Below, in pieces: positions 40,991-49,401 of a stretch of 64,000 nucleotides of DNA (positions within the stretch are counted from its first letter, which is position 1; each line of letters begins with the position of its first letter). Made by a program: the position numbers and the translations under genes. The notes beneath the pieces are model-generated. The model had not been told where the DNA came from, ran no database searches, and worked only from the letters and a program-made list of their open reading frames with translations. The stretch is from positions 806,001 to 870,000 of the forward strand of contig NZ_CP121666.1 of NCBI RefSeq assembly GCF_029714325.1, given 5' to 3'. This DNA comes from Bradyrhizobium sp. CB1717. GTDB lineage: Bacteria > Pseudomonadota > Alphaproteobacteria > Rhizobiales > Xanthobacteraceae.

Positions 40991-42153
40991 GCCGTAACCT
41001 CGCCGGCCGCATCCCCGCCGTCGCCCGCGCCATTCTTGGCGGCCTCGTAACGCGCCATGAAGGCCGGTGACATGTGGCGCAGGCGCGCATCGTCGATGCG
41101 TCCGGAGCGGGTGATGTAGCTGTAGGCGAAATCCATCAGGTCAAGCTGCATGTGCTGGGCGAAGTGCTCGTACCAGCAGGCGCTGGTGCGGGCCGCGTTG
41201 ACGAGCTTCTGCACCACCGGCTTGCGCTCGGCCTGGTAGCGCTGCAGCGCGGTGGTCAGATGCGCATCGGATTCCAGCGCCTTGACCAGCGCGATCGCGT
41301 CCTCGATCGCGAGCCGCGTGCCCGAGCCGATCGAGAAATGCGCCGAGTGCAGCGCGTCGCCGAGCAGCACCATGTTCTTGAACGACCAGTGCTCGTTCCA
41401 GACCCAGGGGAAATTGCGCCACACCGATTTGTTGGAGACGAGGCAATGGCCGCCGAGCGTGTCGGCGAACACCTCCTCGCAGACGCCCTTGGACTGCTCG
41501 ACGTCCTTGTAGGCGAAGCCATAGGCCTGCCAGGTCGTGTGGTCGCATTCGACCAGGAAGGTGCTCATGGTCGGCGAATAGCGGTAGTGGTGCGCGTTGA
41601 AGGTGCCGCGGTCGGTCTTCACGAAGGTCTGAGACAGCGTGTCGAAGCGCTTTGACGTTCCGTACCAGACGAACTTGTTGGAGGAATAGGACAGCGAGGT
41701 GCCGAAATCGCCCTCATAGGCGCGGCGCACCAGCGAGTTCAGCCCGTCGGCGGCGACGATCAGATCATGGCCATTGAGCTGGTCGATCGCGTGAACCGGC
41801 GTGTCGAAGCGCGGGGTGACGCCGACATCGAGCGCGCGCTGCTGCAGGAACCGCAGCAGCTCGAGCCGCCCGATCGACGAGAAGCCGACCCCGTCGATGG
41901 CGACGCTGTCGCCTTGCAGGTTCAGCGTGATGTTCTCCCAGCTCTCCATATGCGGCGCGATCGCGTCGACCGTCTCGGGGTCGTCGGCACGCAGGAACTC
42001 CAGGGCCTGGTCGGAGAACACAACGCCAAAGCCCCAGGTCGCGTCGGCCGGGTTCTGTTCGAACAGGTCGACTTGATCCTCGGGGTGACGCTTCTTCCAG
42101 AGATAGGCGAAGTAGAGCCCGCCGGGCCCCCCGCCAATCACGGCGATCCGCAA
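40987..42153 (-). CDS. FAD monooxygenase, salicylyl-CoA 5-hydroxylase-like
   Basis: 388 residues from a TTG start at 42153, supported by TAGGGAGG immediately upstream and by the FAD motif beginning at residue 2 (RIAVIGGGPGGLYFAYLW). Other signatures: GHDLIVAADGLNSLVRRAYE (the DG motif) and FKNMVLLGDALHSAHFSIGS (the GD motif contacting FAD ribose). The ATWGFGVVFSDQALEFL segment is characteristic of aryl-CoA hydroxylases such as salicylyl-CoA 5-hydroxylase and the N-terminal part of 2-aminobenzoyl-CoA monooxygenase. With the ligase it would convert salicylate to gentisyl-CoA, feeding gentisate dioxygenase after thioester hydrolysis (inference). Confidence 0.88.
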   Translation of the reverse strand: MRIAVIGGGPGGLYFAYLWKKRHPEDQVDLFEQNPADATWGFGVVFSDQALEFLRADDPETVDAIAPHMESWENITLNLQGDSVAIDGVGFSSIGRLELLRFLQQRALDVGVTPRFDTPVHAIDQLNGHDLIVAADGLNSLVRRAYEGDFGTSLSYSSNKFVWYGTSKRFDTLSQTFVKTDRGTFNAHHYRYSPTMSTFLVECDHTTWQAYGFAYKDVEQSKGVCEEVFADTLGGHCLVSNKSVWRNFPWVWNEHWSFKNMVLLGDALHSAHFSIGSGTRLAIEDAIALVKALESDAHLTTALQRYQAERKPVVQKLVNAARTSACWYEHFAQHMQLDLMDFAYSYITRSGRIDDARLRHMSPAFMARYEAAKNGAGDGGDAAGEVTA

Positions 42154-42167
42154 CGTCTGCCTCCCTA

Positions 42168-42189
42168 ATTGACAGTATACTTACTATCT
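42168..42189 (-). promoter_or_regulatory. shared 22-bp operator, copy 2 (monooxygenase/ligase promoter)
   Basis: TTGACAGTATACTTACTAT plus flanks; 19 of 22 bases equal those at 38013-38034. It ends 15 bp before the TTG start, next to the ribosome site. On the minus strand it contains AGTATACT, with TATACT as a good -10 box, so a bound protein would block transcription. Confidence 0.6.
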
Positions 42190-42341
42190 AGGGGTAGACT
42201 AATGTGCTCCGACGTCCGGCGCCAGCGGAATTATCGACAAGGCCGGCACGCCGAAGCGCGCTCTCGGACCCACGTTTTGCGTGTGTCCAAAATCCTCTGG
42301 CACGAAACATAGCCAAACCGGGCCGGATTGGCCACCCGGGG

Positions 42342-42557
42342 TCAGACGCAGCGCTTCACGTAGACGCCGTTCACCAGCACCCTGGTACAGCGGACCACCG
42401 GAACCGGCTTGCGAACGACGACGGCCGCGTTCGGCCCGGCGCAACCGGCGCGATAGACGCCGCGGGCGCACACCACCGCGTTGGCGTCGGTGGCCTCGAA
42501 CGTCATGGTTGCCCCGAAGGCGAGGAGCGCGGAAGCGATCAGCAGCAACGAACGCAT
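42342..42557 (-). CDS. small exported protein, unknown function
   Basis: 71 residues from ATG 42557 (CGGGAGAAAG upstream). Signal peptide 1-27 (LLLIASALLAFGATMTFEAT, then DANA). Mature part VVCARGVYRAGCAGPNAAVV ... VRCTRVLVNGVYVKRCV has four Cys in two CxnC pairs, suggesting disulfides. Similar short four-Cys exported proteins are widespread in Bradyrhizobium relatives without known role. Confidence 0.75.
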   Translation of the reverse strand: MRSLLLIASALLAFGATMTFEATDANAVVCARGVYRAGCAGPNAAVVVRKPVPVVRCTRVLVNGVYVKRCV

Positions 42558-42679
42558 GTCTCTTTCTCCCGGTGTTGTCGTGATTGATATTGGCAAAAGG
42601 TTTGTCGTCGCAGCCGCGAGAATTCATTCGCGCGACGCTTCGTCATGGCCACGCGCCTTGGCGCGGCTTCGTGCCTGCC

Positions 42680-43510
42680 TTATCGTGCAGCGAACGGCGC
42701 AAGCACGTCCTTGCACGCGGGCGACAGCGAGGCGGCGTTGTTGGAGATGCACTGGATGATGCGGCCGCCGCCCGGCGCGACGCCGGCACAGAGGGAGCGG
42801 ATGTCGGCGCCACAGGCCGACCGGACGATGAACAGTTCTTCGCGCGGCAGCAATGGGCGCAGCACGATGACGGATGGTGCCGCGGCGGGCGCTGCCGTTG
42901 CGGCCGGTGCAGCACCGGCAGAAGGCGCGGCCGCCGCAGCACCGCCGCCCATAGCCGCATTCACCGCCTTGGCGCAGCCCGCCGACACCTTCGCCTTGTT
43001 CTTCTCCAGACATTCGAGCGCGGGCGCGCCGCCCGGCGGCACGCCGGCGCAGACCTTGGGATAGTCGCCGCGGCAGGCGCTCTTGATCGCGGAAACCTCC
43101 GCAGGGCTCGGCTGCTTTGGCGCTGCCGCTTTCGGGGCGGCTGCCGCTGCCGGTTTGGCCGCGGGCTCGGCGGCGGGCGCAGCTTCCGTCTTTGCAGGCT
43201 CGGATTTGGCAGGTTCAGACTTGGCGGGCGCCGCTTCAGTCTTCGGCGCGGCCGCCGGCTCGACCGCGCGAACCGCGGCCTGGCATCCCGACGACAGGCT
43301 GGACATGTTCTTGGCGAGGCACTGATACGCTTCGACGCCGCCGGGTGTCACGCTCGAGCAATGCGCCATGAAGTCCGAGCGGCATGCGGAGCGGATCGCG
43401 CTCTTCTGCGCTTCGGTCGGCGCCTGTGCGAACGCGCCTGTTGCAGTTGCGAAGAGAGTTGCGGCAAGCAACGCGGTGCGCGTTGAGGCATGTTTCAACG
43501 TGTTGAACAT
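42680..43510 (-). CDS. exported protein with three cysteine-rich (GLG1-type) repeats
   Basis: 276 residues. Signal peptide about 1-28 (ALLAATLFATATGAFAQA). Three copies of one repeat follow: AIRSACRSDFMAHCSSVTPG near 38, AIKSACRGDYPKVCAGVPPG near 145 and IVRSACGADIRSLCAGVAPG near 228, each continuing to a CL/CI..N...LS..C end with four conserved Cys. This matches the cysteine-rich repeat of the eukaryotic Golgi protein GLG1 family, which also occurs in bacteria. The linkers are Ala/Pro/Lys rich (SEPAKSEPAKTEAAPA), like periplasm- or wall-spanning tethers. Function in bacteria is unknown. Confidence 0.85.
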   Translation of the reverse strand: MFNTLKHASTRTALLAATLFATATGAFAQAPTEAQKSAIRSACRSDFMAHCSSVTPGGVEAYQCLAKNMSSLSSGCQAAVRAVEPAAAPKTEAAPAKSEPAKSEPAKTEAAPAAEPAAKPAAAAAPKAAAPKQPSPAEVSAIKSACRGDYPKVCAGVPPGGAPALECLEKNKAKVSAGCAKAVNAAMGGGAAAAAPSAGAAPAATAAPAAAPSVIVLRPLLPREELFIVRSACGADIRSLCAGVAPGGGRIIQCISNNAASLSPACKDVLAPFAAR

Positions 43511-43659
43511 CTGAGCGAATTCCTGCCCTGTCGGTCATGCCGACAATTTTCAAAAAGGTATGCAAGCGCAATCGTCGCGAGGGATGTCTCGCGAGCGGCA
43601 TCTTTGGCCGCTTTGGCCTCTACCGCAAGTAGATAAATGTCTCGGCGACCGCGGCGTAA

Positions 43660-44667
43660 CTATGTCGTCAGTTTCACCATGCGCTTGCCGCGGTTCTCGC
43701 CCGCGAGCAATCCGATCAACGCTTTCGGCGTGTTCTCGAGGCCGTCGATGATGTCCTCCTGCACTTTGAGTTTGCCGGATTTCACCCAGGACTGGAGATC
43801 GGCGAGCGCGCGCTGGCTGTCCTTCATGTAGTCCATCACGATGAAGCCTTGCATCACCAGCCGCTTCACCACGATCAGCCCGGGCACGCCGCGCGGGCCA
43901 TGCGCGGCGGGCGCGCCGTCATATTGCGAGATCGCGCCGCAGCAGGCGATGCGGCCGTAATTGTTCATTTGTGGCAGGCAGGCTTCCAGAATGTCGCCGC
44001 CGACATTGTCGAAATAGACGTCGATGCCCTTGGGCGCCGCGGCGCGCAACGCCTTGAACACGGCGCCGTCCTTGTAGTCCACGGCCGCATCGAAGCCGAG
44101 CTCGGAGGTCAGCCAGTGGCACTTGTCGGCGCCGCCGGCGATGCCGATGACGCGGCAGCCCTTGATCTTGGCGATCTGTCCGACGATCGAGCCGACCGAT
44201 CCCGCGGCCGCCGAGACCACGACCGTCTCGCCCTCCTTGGGCTTGCCGACCTCCAGCAGGCCGAAATAGGCGGTGAGGCCGGCGATGCCGAACACGCTGA
44301 GCAGATGCGTCATCGGCTCGAGCTTCGGCATCTTAGTCAGATGCTTCGCCGGCACCGCGGCAAACTCCTGCCAGCCGGTGTCGCCGAACACGATGTCACC
44401 GGGTGCGAGCCCCTCGGCCTTCGAGCTCACGACCTCGGCGATGGCGCCGCCGGCCATCACGCTGTTGGCTTCGACGGCCGAACGATAGGTCGCGCCGTGC
44501 ATCCAGGCGCGGTTGGCGGCGTCGAGCGAGATGTAACGCACGCGCAGCAACGCCTCGCCGTCCTTCGGCTCCGGCATCGCGCTCTCGACCATTTTGAAAT
44601 GTTCAGGACCGAGCTTGCCGCTGGGCTTTTCCACCAGCAGAATCTGGCGATTGATGTTGCCGCTCAT
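43660..44667 (-). CDS. zinc-independent MDR NADP-dependent oxidoreductase
   Basis: 335 residues from ATG 44667 (AGAGGGGAA upstream). The sequence is that of the medium-chain dehydrogenase/reductase branch containing CurA and prostaglandin/leukotriene reductases: GLTAYFGLLEVGKPKEGETV, the NADPH motif VVSAAAGSVGSIVGQIAK near 155, and DVYFDNVGGDILEACLPQMN. No zinc ligands are seen. Such enzymes reduce the double bond of alpha,beta-unsaturated carbonyl compounds. Monocistronic, divergent from the symporter gene. Confidence 0.93.
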   Translation of the reverse strand: MSGNINRQILLVEKPSGKLGPEHFKMVESAMPEPKDGEALLRVRYISLDAANRAWMHGATYRSAVEANSVMAGGAIAEVVSSKAEGLAPGDIVFGDTGWQEFAAVPAKHLTKMPKLEPMTHLLSVFGIAGLTAYFGLLEVGKPKEGETVVVSAAAGSVGSIVGQIAKIKGCRVIGIAGGADKCHWLTSELGFDAAVDYKDGAVFKALRAAAPKGIDVYFDNVGGDILEACLPQMNNYGRIACCGAISQYDGAPAAHGPRGVPGLIVVKRLVMQGFIVMDYMKDSQRALADLQSWVKSGKLKVQEDIIDGLENTPKALIGLLAGENRGKRMVKLTT

Positions 44668-44880
44668 GGCGTTCCCCTCTTCATTTGTTTGACGATTATT
44701 GATGCAGCTGCCGCAAAGGAAACGTGCAAGCTGCGTTCGTTGTGCGCTGCATGAAGGCTAGATCGCGCAGGCTCGTTTCACAATGGGAACATCCGGCCAA
44801 CGCGATCGCTCGCCAAGCGTGTTGCGTCATCGTCATATCTGCGACATCATAAAGCGGCCGGTGTTGGTGGGGGTCGTTCA

Positions 44881-46176
44881 ATGTCGAACAGGTTTACGCA
44901 ATACATTCTGGCCGCGATGGTGCTGGGCATCGTCATGGGGGCGGCGATCTTCAACTTCCTGCCCGATACGCGCGCCGAGTGGGCCTCCTCCATCAACCTG
45001 ATCGCCATGATGTTCCTGCGCCTGATCAAGATGATCATCGCGCCGTTGGTGTTCGCGACCCTGGTCGGCGGCATCGCCCATATGGGAAGCGGTTCTCGGC
45101 TCGGGCGCATCTTCGCCAAGACCATGGGCTGGTTCGTCAGCGCCTCCTTCGTCTCGCTGCTGCTCGGCCTCGTCATGGTCAACCTGCTCCAGCCCGGCGC
45201 GAACTTCCCCGGCACGCTGCCGCAGGCGGGGCAATCGACCGGCCTGCCGGTCTCGGCCTTCTCGATCGAGAAATTCCTGACCCATCTGATCCCGACCTCG
45301 ATCGCGGATGCGATGGCGCAGAACGAGATCCTCCAGATCGTGATCTTCGCCGTGTTCTTCTCGGTGGCGATGGGCTCGATGCCCGAGCGGTCGAAGCCGA
45401 TCCTGGCGATGATCGACGACGTCGCCCACATCATGCTCAAGGTGACGAGCTATGTGATGCTGTTCGCGCCGCTCGCGGTGTGGGCCGCCATCACGGCCAC
45501 CGTCGCCAAGAACGGCCTCGGCGTGCTCTGGAAGCTCGTCGTCTTCATGGGCGGCTTCTATCTCGCGCTTGCGATCCTGTGGGTCATCCTGATGATCGTC
45601 GGCTTCCTCGTGATCGGGCCGCGCTACAGCCATCTCCTGAAGCTGATCCGCGAGCCGCTGATGATCGCGTTCTCGACCGCGAGCTCGGAAGCGGCCTATC
45701 CGAAGACGCTGGAAGGACTGACCAAGTTCGGCGCCTCGTCGCGGATCTCGAGCTTCGTGCTGCCGCTCGGCTATTCCTTCAACCTCGACGGCACGATGAT
45801 GTACTGCACTTTCGCCAGCATCTTCATCGCGCAGACCTACCACATCGAGATGTCGCTCGCGACGCAGCTAGCGATGCTCGCGACCCTGATGATCACCTCC
45901 AAGGGCGTCGCCGGCGTGCCGCGCGCTTCCCTCGTCGTGATCGCCTCGACGCTGGCGCAGTTCGGCATCCCCGAGGCGGGCCTCTTGATGATCATGGGCA
46001 TCGACACCTTCCTCGACATGGGGCGCAGCGCCACCAACGTGATCGGCAACTCGCTCGCGACCGCCGTGGTCGCGAAGTGGGAAGGCGAGCTCGGGCCCGA
46101 GCACGAGCTCGGACCCGGCGAGGTGGCGACGCCGGACATGGTGCCCGGCGAATTGCCCGCGATGGCCGGCCACTGA
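44881..46176 (+). CDS. dicarboxylate/amino acid:cation symporter (DAACS family)
   Basis: 431 residues. Inner-membrane carrier of the GltP/DctA family: helix 1 RFTQYILAAMVLGIVMGAAI, FLRLIKMIIAPLVFATLVGG near 43-62, the serine-rich re-entrant loop AFSTASSEAAYPKTLEGL near 260-278, and the second loop NLDGTMMYCTFASIFIAQTY near 301-320 with the cation-binding NxDGT pattern. The C-terminal MGIDTFLDMGRSATNVIGNS has the substrate-binding Asp and Arg. Followed 12 bp later by a GltI-like binding protein, so glutamate/aspartate or C4-dicarboxylates are the likely substrates. Confidence 0.94.
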   Translation: MSNRFTQYILAAMVLGIVMGAAIFNFLPDTRAEWASSINLIAMMFLRLIKMIIAPLVFATLVGGIAHMGSGSRLGRIFAKTMGWFVSASFVSLLLGLVMVNLLQPGANFPGTLPQAGQSTGLPVSAFSIEKFLTHLIPTSIADAMAQNEILQIVIFAVFFSVAMGSMPERSKPILAMIDDVAHIMLKVTSYVMLFAPLAVWAAITATVAKNGLGVLWKLVVFMGGFYLALAILWVILMIVGFLVIGPRYSHLLKLIREPLMIAFSTASSEAAYPKTLEGLTKFGASSRISSFVLPLGYSFNLDGTMMYCTFASIFIAQTYHIEMSLATQLAMLATLMITSKGVAGVPRASLVVIASTLAQFGIPEAGLLMIMGIDTFLDMGRSATNVIGNSLATAVVAKWEGELGPEHELGPGEVATPDMVPGELPAMAGH

Positions 46177-46188
46177 CGGAGGTGCATC

Positions 46189-47109
46189 ATGCGCCGCTCA
46201 CTGGCGATATCGGGCAGCCTGTTGCTGGCAGCGTGTCTGCTGGCAACCGGGGCCTCAGCTCAGACCGGCGGCAGCGAAGGGCTTAGCCCGACGCTGTCGG
46301 CGATCAAGAAGGCGCATACCGTGCGGCTCGGCTATCGCGAGAGTTCGCCGCCGTTCTCCTTCCTCGACCAGTCGGGTCGTCCGATCGGCTACAGCCTCGA
46401 ACTGTGCGAGGCCATCGTCGAGGAGATCGGCATCGAGGTCGACGATCCCAATCTCAAAATCGACTACGTCAAGGTCACCTCGGACGACCGCATCGACGCC
46501 GTGCTCCAGAACAAGATCGACCTGGAATGCGGCTCGACCACCGCCAATGCCGAGCGCGGCAAGCGCGTCGCCTTCTCGCCCTTGATGTTCGTTGCCGGCA
46601 CCAAGCTGATGGTGCCGAAGGCGTCGAATGTCCAGTCGCTGACCGATCTGAAGGGCAAGTCCATCGTGGTGACGAAAGGCACCACCAACGAGCAGGCGAT
46701 CCAGGCTGCGGACAAGAAGTTCTCGCTCGGACTCAACATCATCACCTCGCCGGACCACGAGCAGTCGTATCAGATCCTCGTCGACGGCAAGGCCGATGCG
46801 TTCGCGACCGACGACATCCTGCTGTTCGGCCTGATCGCGCGCCACAAGGCGCAGGACAAGTTCCGCGTCACCGGCGACTATTTGTCCTACGATCCCTACG
46901 GCATCATGTTCAAGAAAGGTGAGCCGCAGCTCTCCGCCGTGGTCGAGCGCGCCTTCCGCAAGCTCGGCTCCAACCGGGACCTCGTCCCGCTCTACAACAA
47001 ATGGTTCGTCTCGCGGCTGCCGACCGGCGAGCGGCTCAACGTGCCGATCTCGCTGCAGCTCGAGGAAGCCTTCAAGGCCATGGACGATTCGGCGAGTGCG
47101 AATAATTGA
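46189..47109 (+). CDS. amino acid ABC-type substrate-binding protein (GltI-like)
   Basis: 306 residues after GGAGGTGCATC. Signal peptide with either Sec cleavage after ASA (residue 25) or a possible lipobox LLAAC at residue 16. The domain resembles GltI, the glutamate/aspartate binding protein: VRLGYRESSPPFSFLDQSGR near 46, KIDLECGSTTANAERGKRVA near 112, and VTKGTTNEQAIQAADKKF. No permease or ATPase gene is nearby; instead it is co-transcribed with a DAACS symporter. Whether it hands substrate to a distant ABC complex or acts with the symporter is open. Confidence 0.92.
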   Translation: MRRSLAISGSLLLAACLLATGASAQTGGSEGLSPTLSAIKKAHTVRLGYRESSPPFSFLDQSGRPIGYSLELCEAIVEEIGIEVDDPNLKIDYVKVTSDDRIDAVLQNKIDLECGSTTANAERGKRVAFSPLMFVAGTKLMVPKASNVQSLTDLKGKSIVVTKGTTNEQAIQAADKKFSLGLNIITSPDHEQSYQILVDGKADAFATDDILLFGLIARHKAQDKFRVTGDYLSYDPYGIMFKKGEPQLSAVVERAFRKLGSNRDLVPLYNKWFVSRLPTGERLNVPISLQLEEAFKAMDDSASANN

Positions 47110-47123
47110 GGGCAATCTTTCTT

Positions 47124-47278
47124 ACCCTCCCCTGGAGGGGGAGGGTCGATCGCGCGAAGCGCGAGCGGGGTGGGGTGATCTCTCCGCTCGGGCACTGTTG
47201 GATGAGGAGAGACCGTCACCCCACCCGTCTCGCATCGCTGACGCGCTGCGAGCCGGCCCTCCCCCTCCAGGGGAGGGT
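47124..47278. repeat. dispersed palindromic intergenic repeat (ACCCTCCCCT type)
   Basis: Left end ACCCTCCCCTGGAGGGGGAGG and right end CCCTCCAGGGGAGGGT are complementary; inside are ATCTCTCC..GGAGAGA and CACCCCAC arms. Same architecture as 717-870 and 27109-27250, between convergent genes. Confidence 0.75.
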
Positions 47279-47298
47279 GGGCACCTGTGCCGCGGCTC

Positions 47299-48099
47299 CT
47301 ACCGCTTCCCAAACACCCGGTCCAGCGCCGCGTCATACGCTGCCTGCACCAGCTCCGGATGCAGCTTGGCCAGCGCTTCCATCATCACGCCGGAGTTGAT
47401 CTCGAGCACGCGCCAGGCACCGTCAACGCGCACCACGTCGATGGACGCGAAGACGATGCCGATGGCTCTCGCTGCATCAATCGCGAGCTTCACGCAAGCC
47501 GTTCGAACCTTGCCGTCCTCCATCAGCACCGGCTTTGCGCCGGCATCGAGATTGTGCCGCCAGTCTGAGCCACGCTGCTTGCTGTAGACGACGAGGGGCA
47601 CGTCATCGAGCAGCACCACGCGGACCTCCTGCTCGATCGCGACATAGGGCGAGATCACGAGCCCCGTGCTCATCGAGAAGACCTCGCCAGCCGCGTGGTC
47701 GAGCTCCGCCTCCGTCGTCACCTTGAACACCGCGCGCCCCGACGTGCCCTCGTTCGGCTTCACCACGATGCCTTGCGGATTCTGCGCGAGCAGCGCCAGC
47801 ATCGCTTCACGCCAGCCCGGACCGGCGACGTGCACGCCCAGCCTCGGGTTGAGGAAGAGCTGATGGGGAATGCAGGGCACGTCCGCCAGCGTCAGCGCCT
47901 CGGCGGTCGCGGATTTGTCGTTGGCGAGGCGGTGGGCGATCGCGCTGTTGAGGCCGATGTCGTAGCCGAAGGCGAAGCGGCGCGTCTCGCCGAGGCGCAT
48001 CGCAATCAGCCAGCCGCCGGCGCGGACATCGACCGCGATGTCGTGGCGGGCGCAATAGCGCCTGATCGCCTGGACGAAGACCCGCTCGCTGCCCGCCAT
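47299..48099 (-). CDS. ATP-grasp domain protein (RimK/glutathione-synthase-like)
   Basis: 266 residues from ATG 48099 (GAGGCAG upstream). The ATP-grasp core is visible: ATAEALTLADVPCIPHQLFL near 65, the P-loop-like strand GIVVKPNEGTSGRAVFKVT near 108-126 with the ATP Lys, YVAIEQEVRVVLLDDVPLVV near 152-171, and the metal site WRVLEINSGVMMEALAKLHP near 231 (Glu-x-Asn). Enzymes of this fold ligate a carboxylate to an amine or thiol. It is alone, with no peptide precursor or partner gene beside it, so the substrate is unknown. Start choice fits the normal N-terminal domain only partly; the protein is shorter than RimK. Confidence 0.82.
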   Translation of the reverse strand: MAGSERVFVQAIRRYCARHDIAVDVRAGGWLIAMRLGETRRFAFGYDIGLNSAIAHRLANDKSATAEALTLADVPCIPHQLFLNPRLGVHVAGPGWREAMLALLAQNPQGIVVKPNEGTSGRAVFKVTTEAELDHAAGEVFSMSTGLVISPYVAIEQEVRVVLLDDVPLVVYSKQRGSDWRHNLDAGAKPVLMEDGKVRTACVKLAIDAARAIGIVFASIDVVRVDGAWRVLEINSGVMMEALAKLHPELVQAAYDAALDRVFGKR

Positions 48100-48485
48100 C
48101 TGCCTCAGTCGCTTGTGTCAGTCGTTCCTGGCGCCAAAAGCCGCAAAAATGCGGGAAACGGCGCCAGACCGGGTGAAAATCAGAGCTATTCTTAATGAAA
48201 TTCTCGCGAGCGCGATGGAAATTAAGTGCTGCAATCGAGCCTTGCCGGGAAAAGAAATTGCCCTCTTCGCGCGCCCGACAGCAGATTCATTAATGATGCG
48301 GCCAGTTCTGCCGCAAATGCTGGTTTGATCGGCATCAATTGCATCCGAAACGAGGTTGATTATTGGTCTCAATGGCGTAGATCACACACGCGAAATCCTC
48401 CGCCATGGCAATGGTGACCGCCCCGATTTCAGGGCCGGGCAACGCTTTTGCCCTAAAACCGCAAATATTCGGAATATCGAAAATC
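48100..48485. other. intergenic region with a nested hairpin, upstream of fpr
   Basis: No gene is seen in these 386 bp, which are less GC-rich than average. CTGGCGCC (48128-48135) pairs with GGCGCCAG (48160-48167) around an inner CCGC/GCGG stem, a cruciform-like element near the ATP-grasp start. The fpr promoter should lie in the right half; no clear box is apparent. Confidence 0.5.
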
Positions 48486-49259
48486 ATGAGCGCGTTTTAC
48501 CGAGAGAAGGTTCTTTCCGTCCACCACTGGACCGACACGCTGTTCAGCTTCCGCGCCACGCGCGATACCGGCTTCCGGTTCCAGAACGGCCAGTTCGCCA
48601 TGATCGGCCTCGAGGTCGACGGCCGTCCGCTGCTGCGCGCCTACAGCATGGCGAGCGCCAACCACGAGGAAGAGCTCGAGTTCTTCTCGATCAAGGTGCA
48701 GGACGGCCCGCTCACCTCGCGCCTGCAGAAGATCAAGGAAGGCGACACCATCCTGGTCGGCCGCAAGGCGACCGGCACGCTGATCACCGACAACCTGCTT
48801 CCCGGCAAGCGGCTGATGCTGCTCTCGACCGGCACCGGTCTTGCGCCCTTCGCCAGCCTGATCAAGGATCCCGAGGTCTACGACCAGTTCGAGTCCATCG
48901 TGCTGGTGCACGGCTGCCGCCAGGTCTCCGAGCTCGCCTATGGCGAGAAGCTGGTCGCGACCCTGCGCGATGACGAGCTGTTCGGCGAGCTGCTCGCGGA
49001 CAAGCTGATCTACTATCCGACCGTGACCCGCGAGCCCTTCAAGAACCGCGGCCGCATCACCGACCTCATCAACTCCGAGCAGATCTTCAACGACATCGGT
49101 CAGGGCCCGCTCGACATCGCGACCGACCGCATCATGATGTGCGGCAGCCCGGCGATGCTTGAAGAGCTCAAGGTGATGTTCGAGAGCCGTGACTTCATCG
49201 AAGGCAGCGGCAACAAGCCCGGCCATTTCGTGATCGAGAAGGCCTTCGTCGAGCGCTAA
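48486..49259 (+). CDS. fpr: ferredoxin--NADP+ reductase
   Basis: 257 residues from ATG 48486; the frame is open 27 codons further up but the reductase begins here, as in bacterial Fpr (about 257 residues). FAD domain: FRFQNGQFAMIGLEVDG and RAYSMAS (the RxYS flavin motif) near 51-57. NADP domain: LLSTGTGLAPFASLIKDPEV near 113-132 and IMMCGSPAMLEELK near 217. The C-terminus, EKAFVER, is typical of the subclass I/II bacterial enzymes. It balances NADPH and ferredoxin or flavodoxin pools, often under oxidative stress. Standing alone. Confidence 0.95.
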   Translation: MSAFYREKVLSVHHWTDTLFSFRATRDTGFRFQNGQFAMIGLEVDGRPLLRAYSMASANHEEELEFFSIKVQDGPLTSRLQKIKEGDTILVGRKATGTLITDNLLPGKRLMLLSTGTGLAPFASLIKDPEVYDQFESIVLVHGCRQVSELAYGEKLVATLRDDELFGELLADKLIYYPTVTREPFKNRGRITDLINSEQIFNDIGQGPLDIATDRIMMCGSPAMLEELKVMFESRDFIEGSGNKPGHFVIEKAFVER

Positions 49260-49283
49260 GCGCGGCAGCTTGTTATTTCGGTG

Positions 49284-49401
49284 TCGTCCTGGCGAAAGCC
49301 AGGACCGATAGCCACCGAGCCAAGTTTGGCGAAGGCTGGTTGTTGCCAGTCTTCGCATAGCCCCATTTAGGGGTAATGGGTCCTGGCTTTCGCCAGGACG
49401 A
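49284..49401. repeat. dispersed inverted repeat (TCGTCCTGGCGAAAGCC type)
   Basis: TCGTCCTGGCGAAAGCCAGG (49284-49303) is the exact inverse of the right end (CCTGGCTTTCGCCAGGACGA, 49382-49401). Each arm is itself a hairpin. The rest of the 340-bp gap up to 49599 holds no gene that I can support. Confidence 0.8.

Noticed and set aside
39281..41050. 589-codon plus-strand frame
   Set aside because: Antisense to the aryl-CoA ligase; Arg/Ala-rich composition and no motif.
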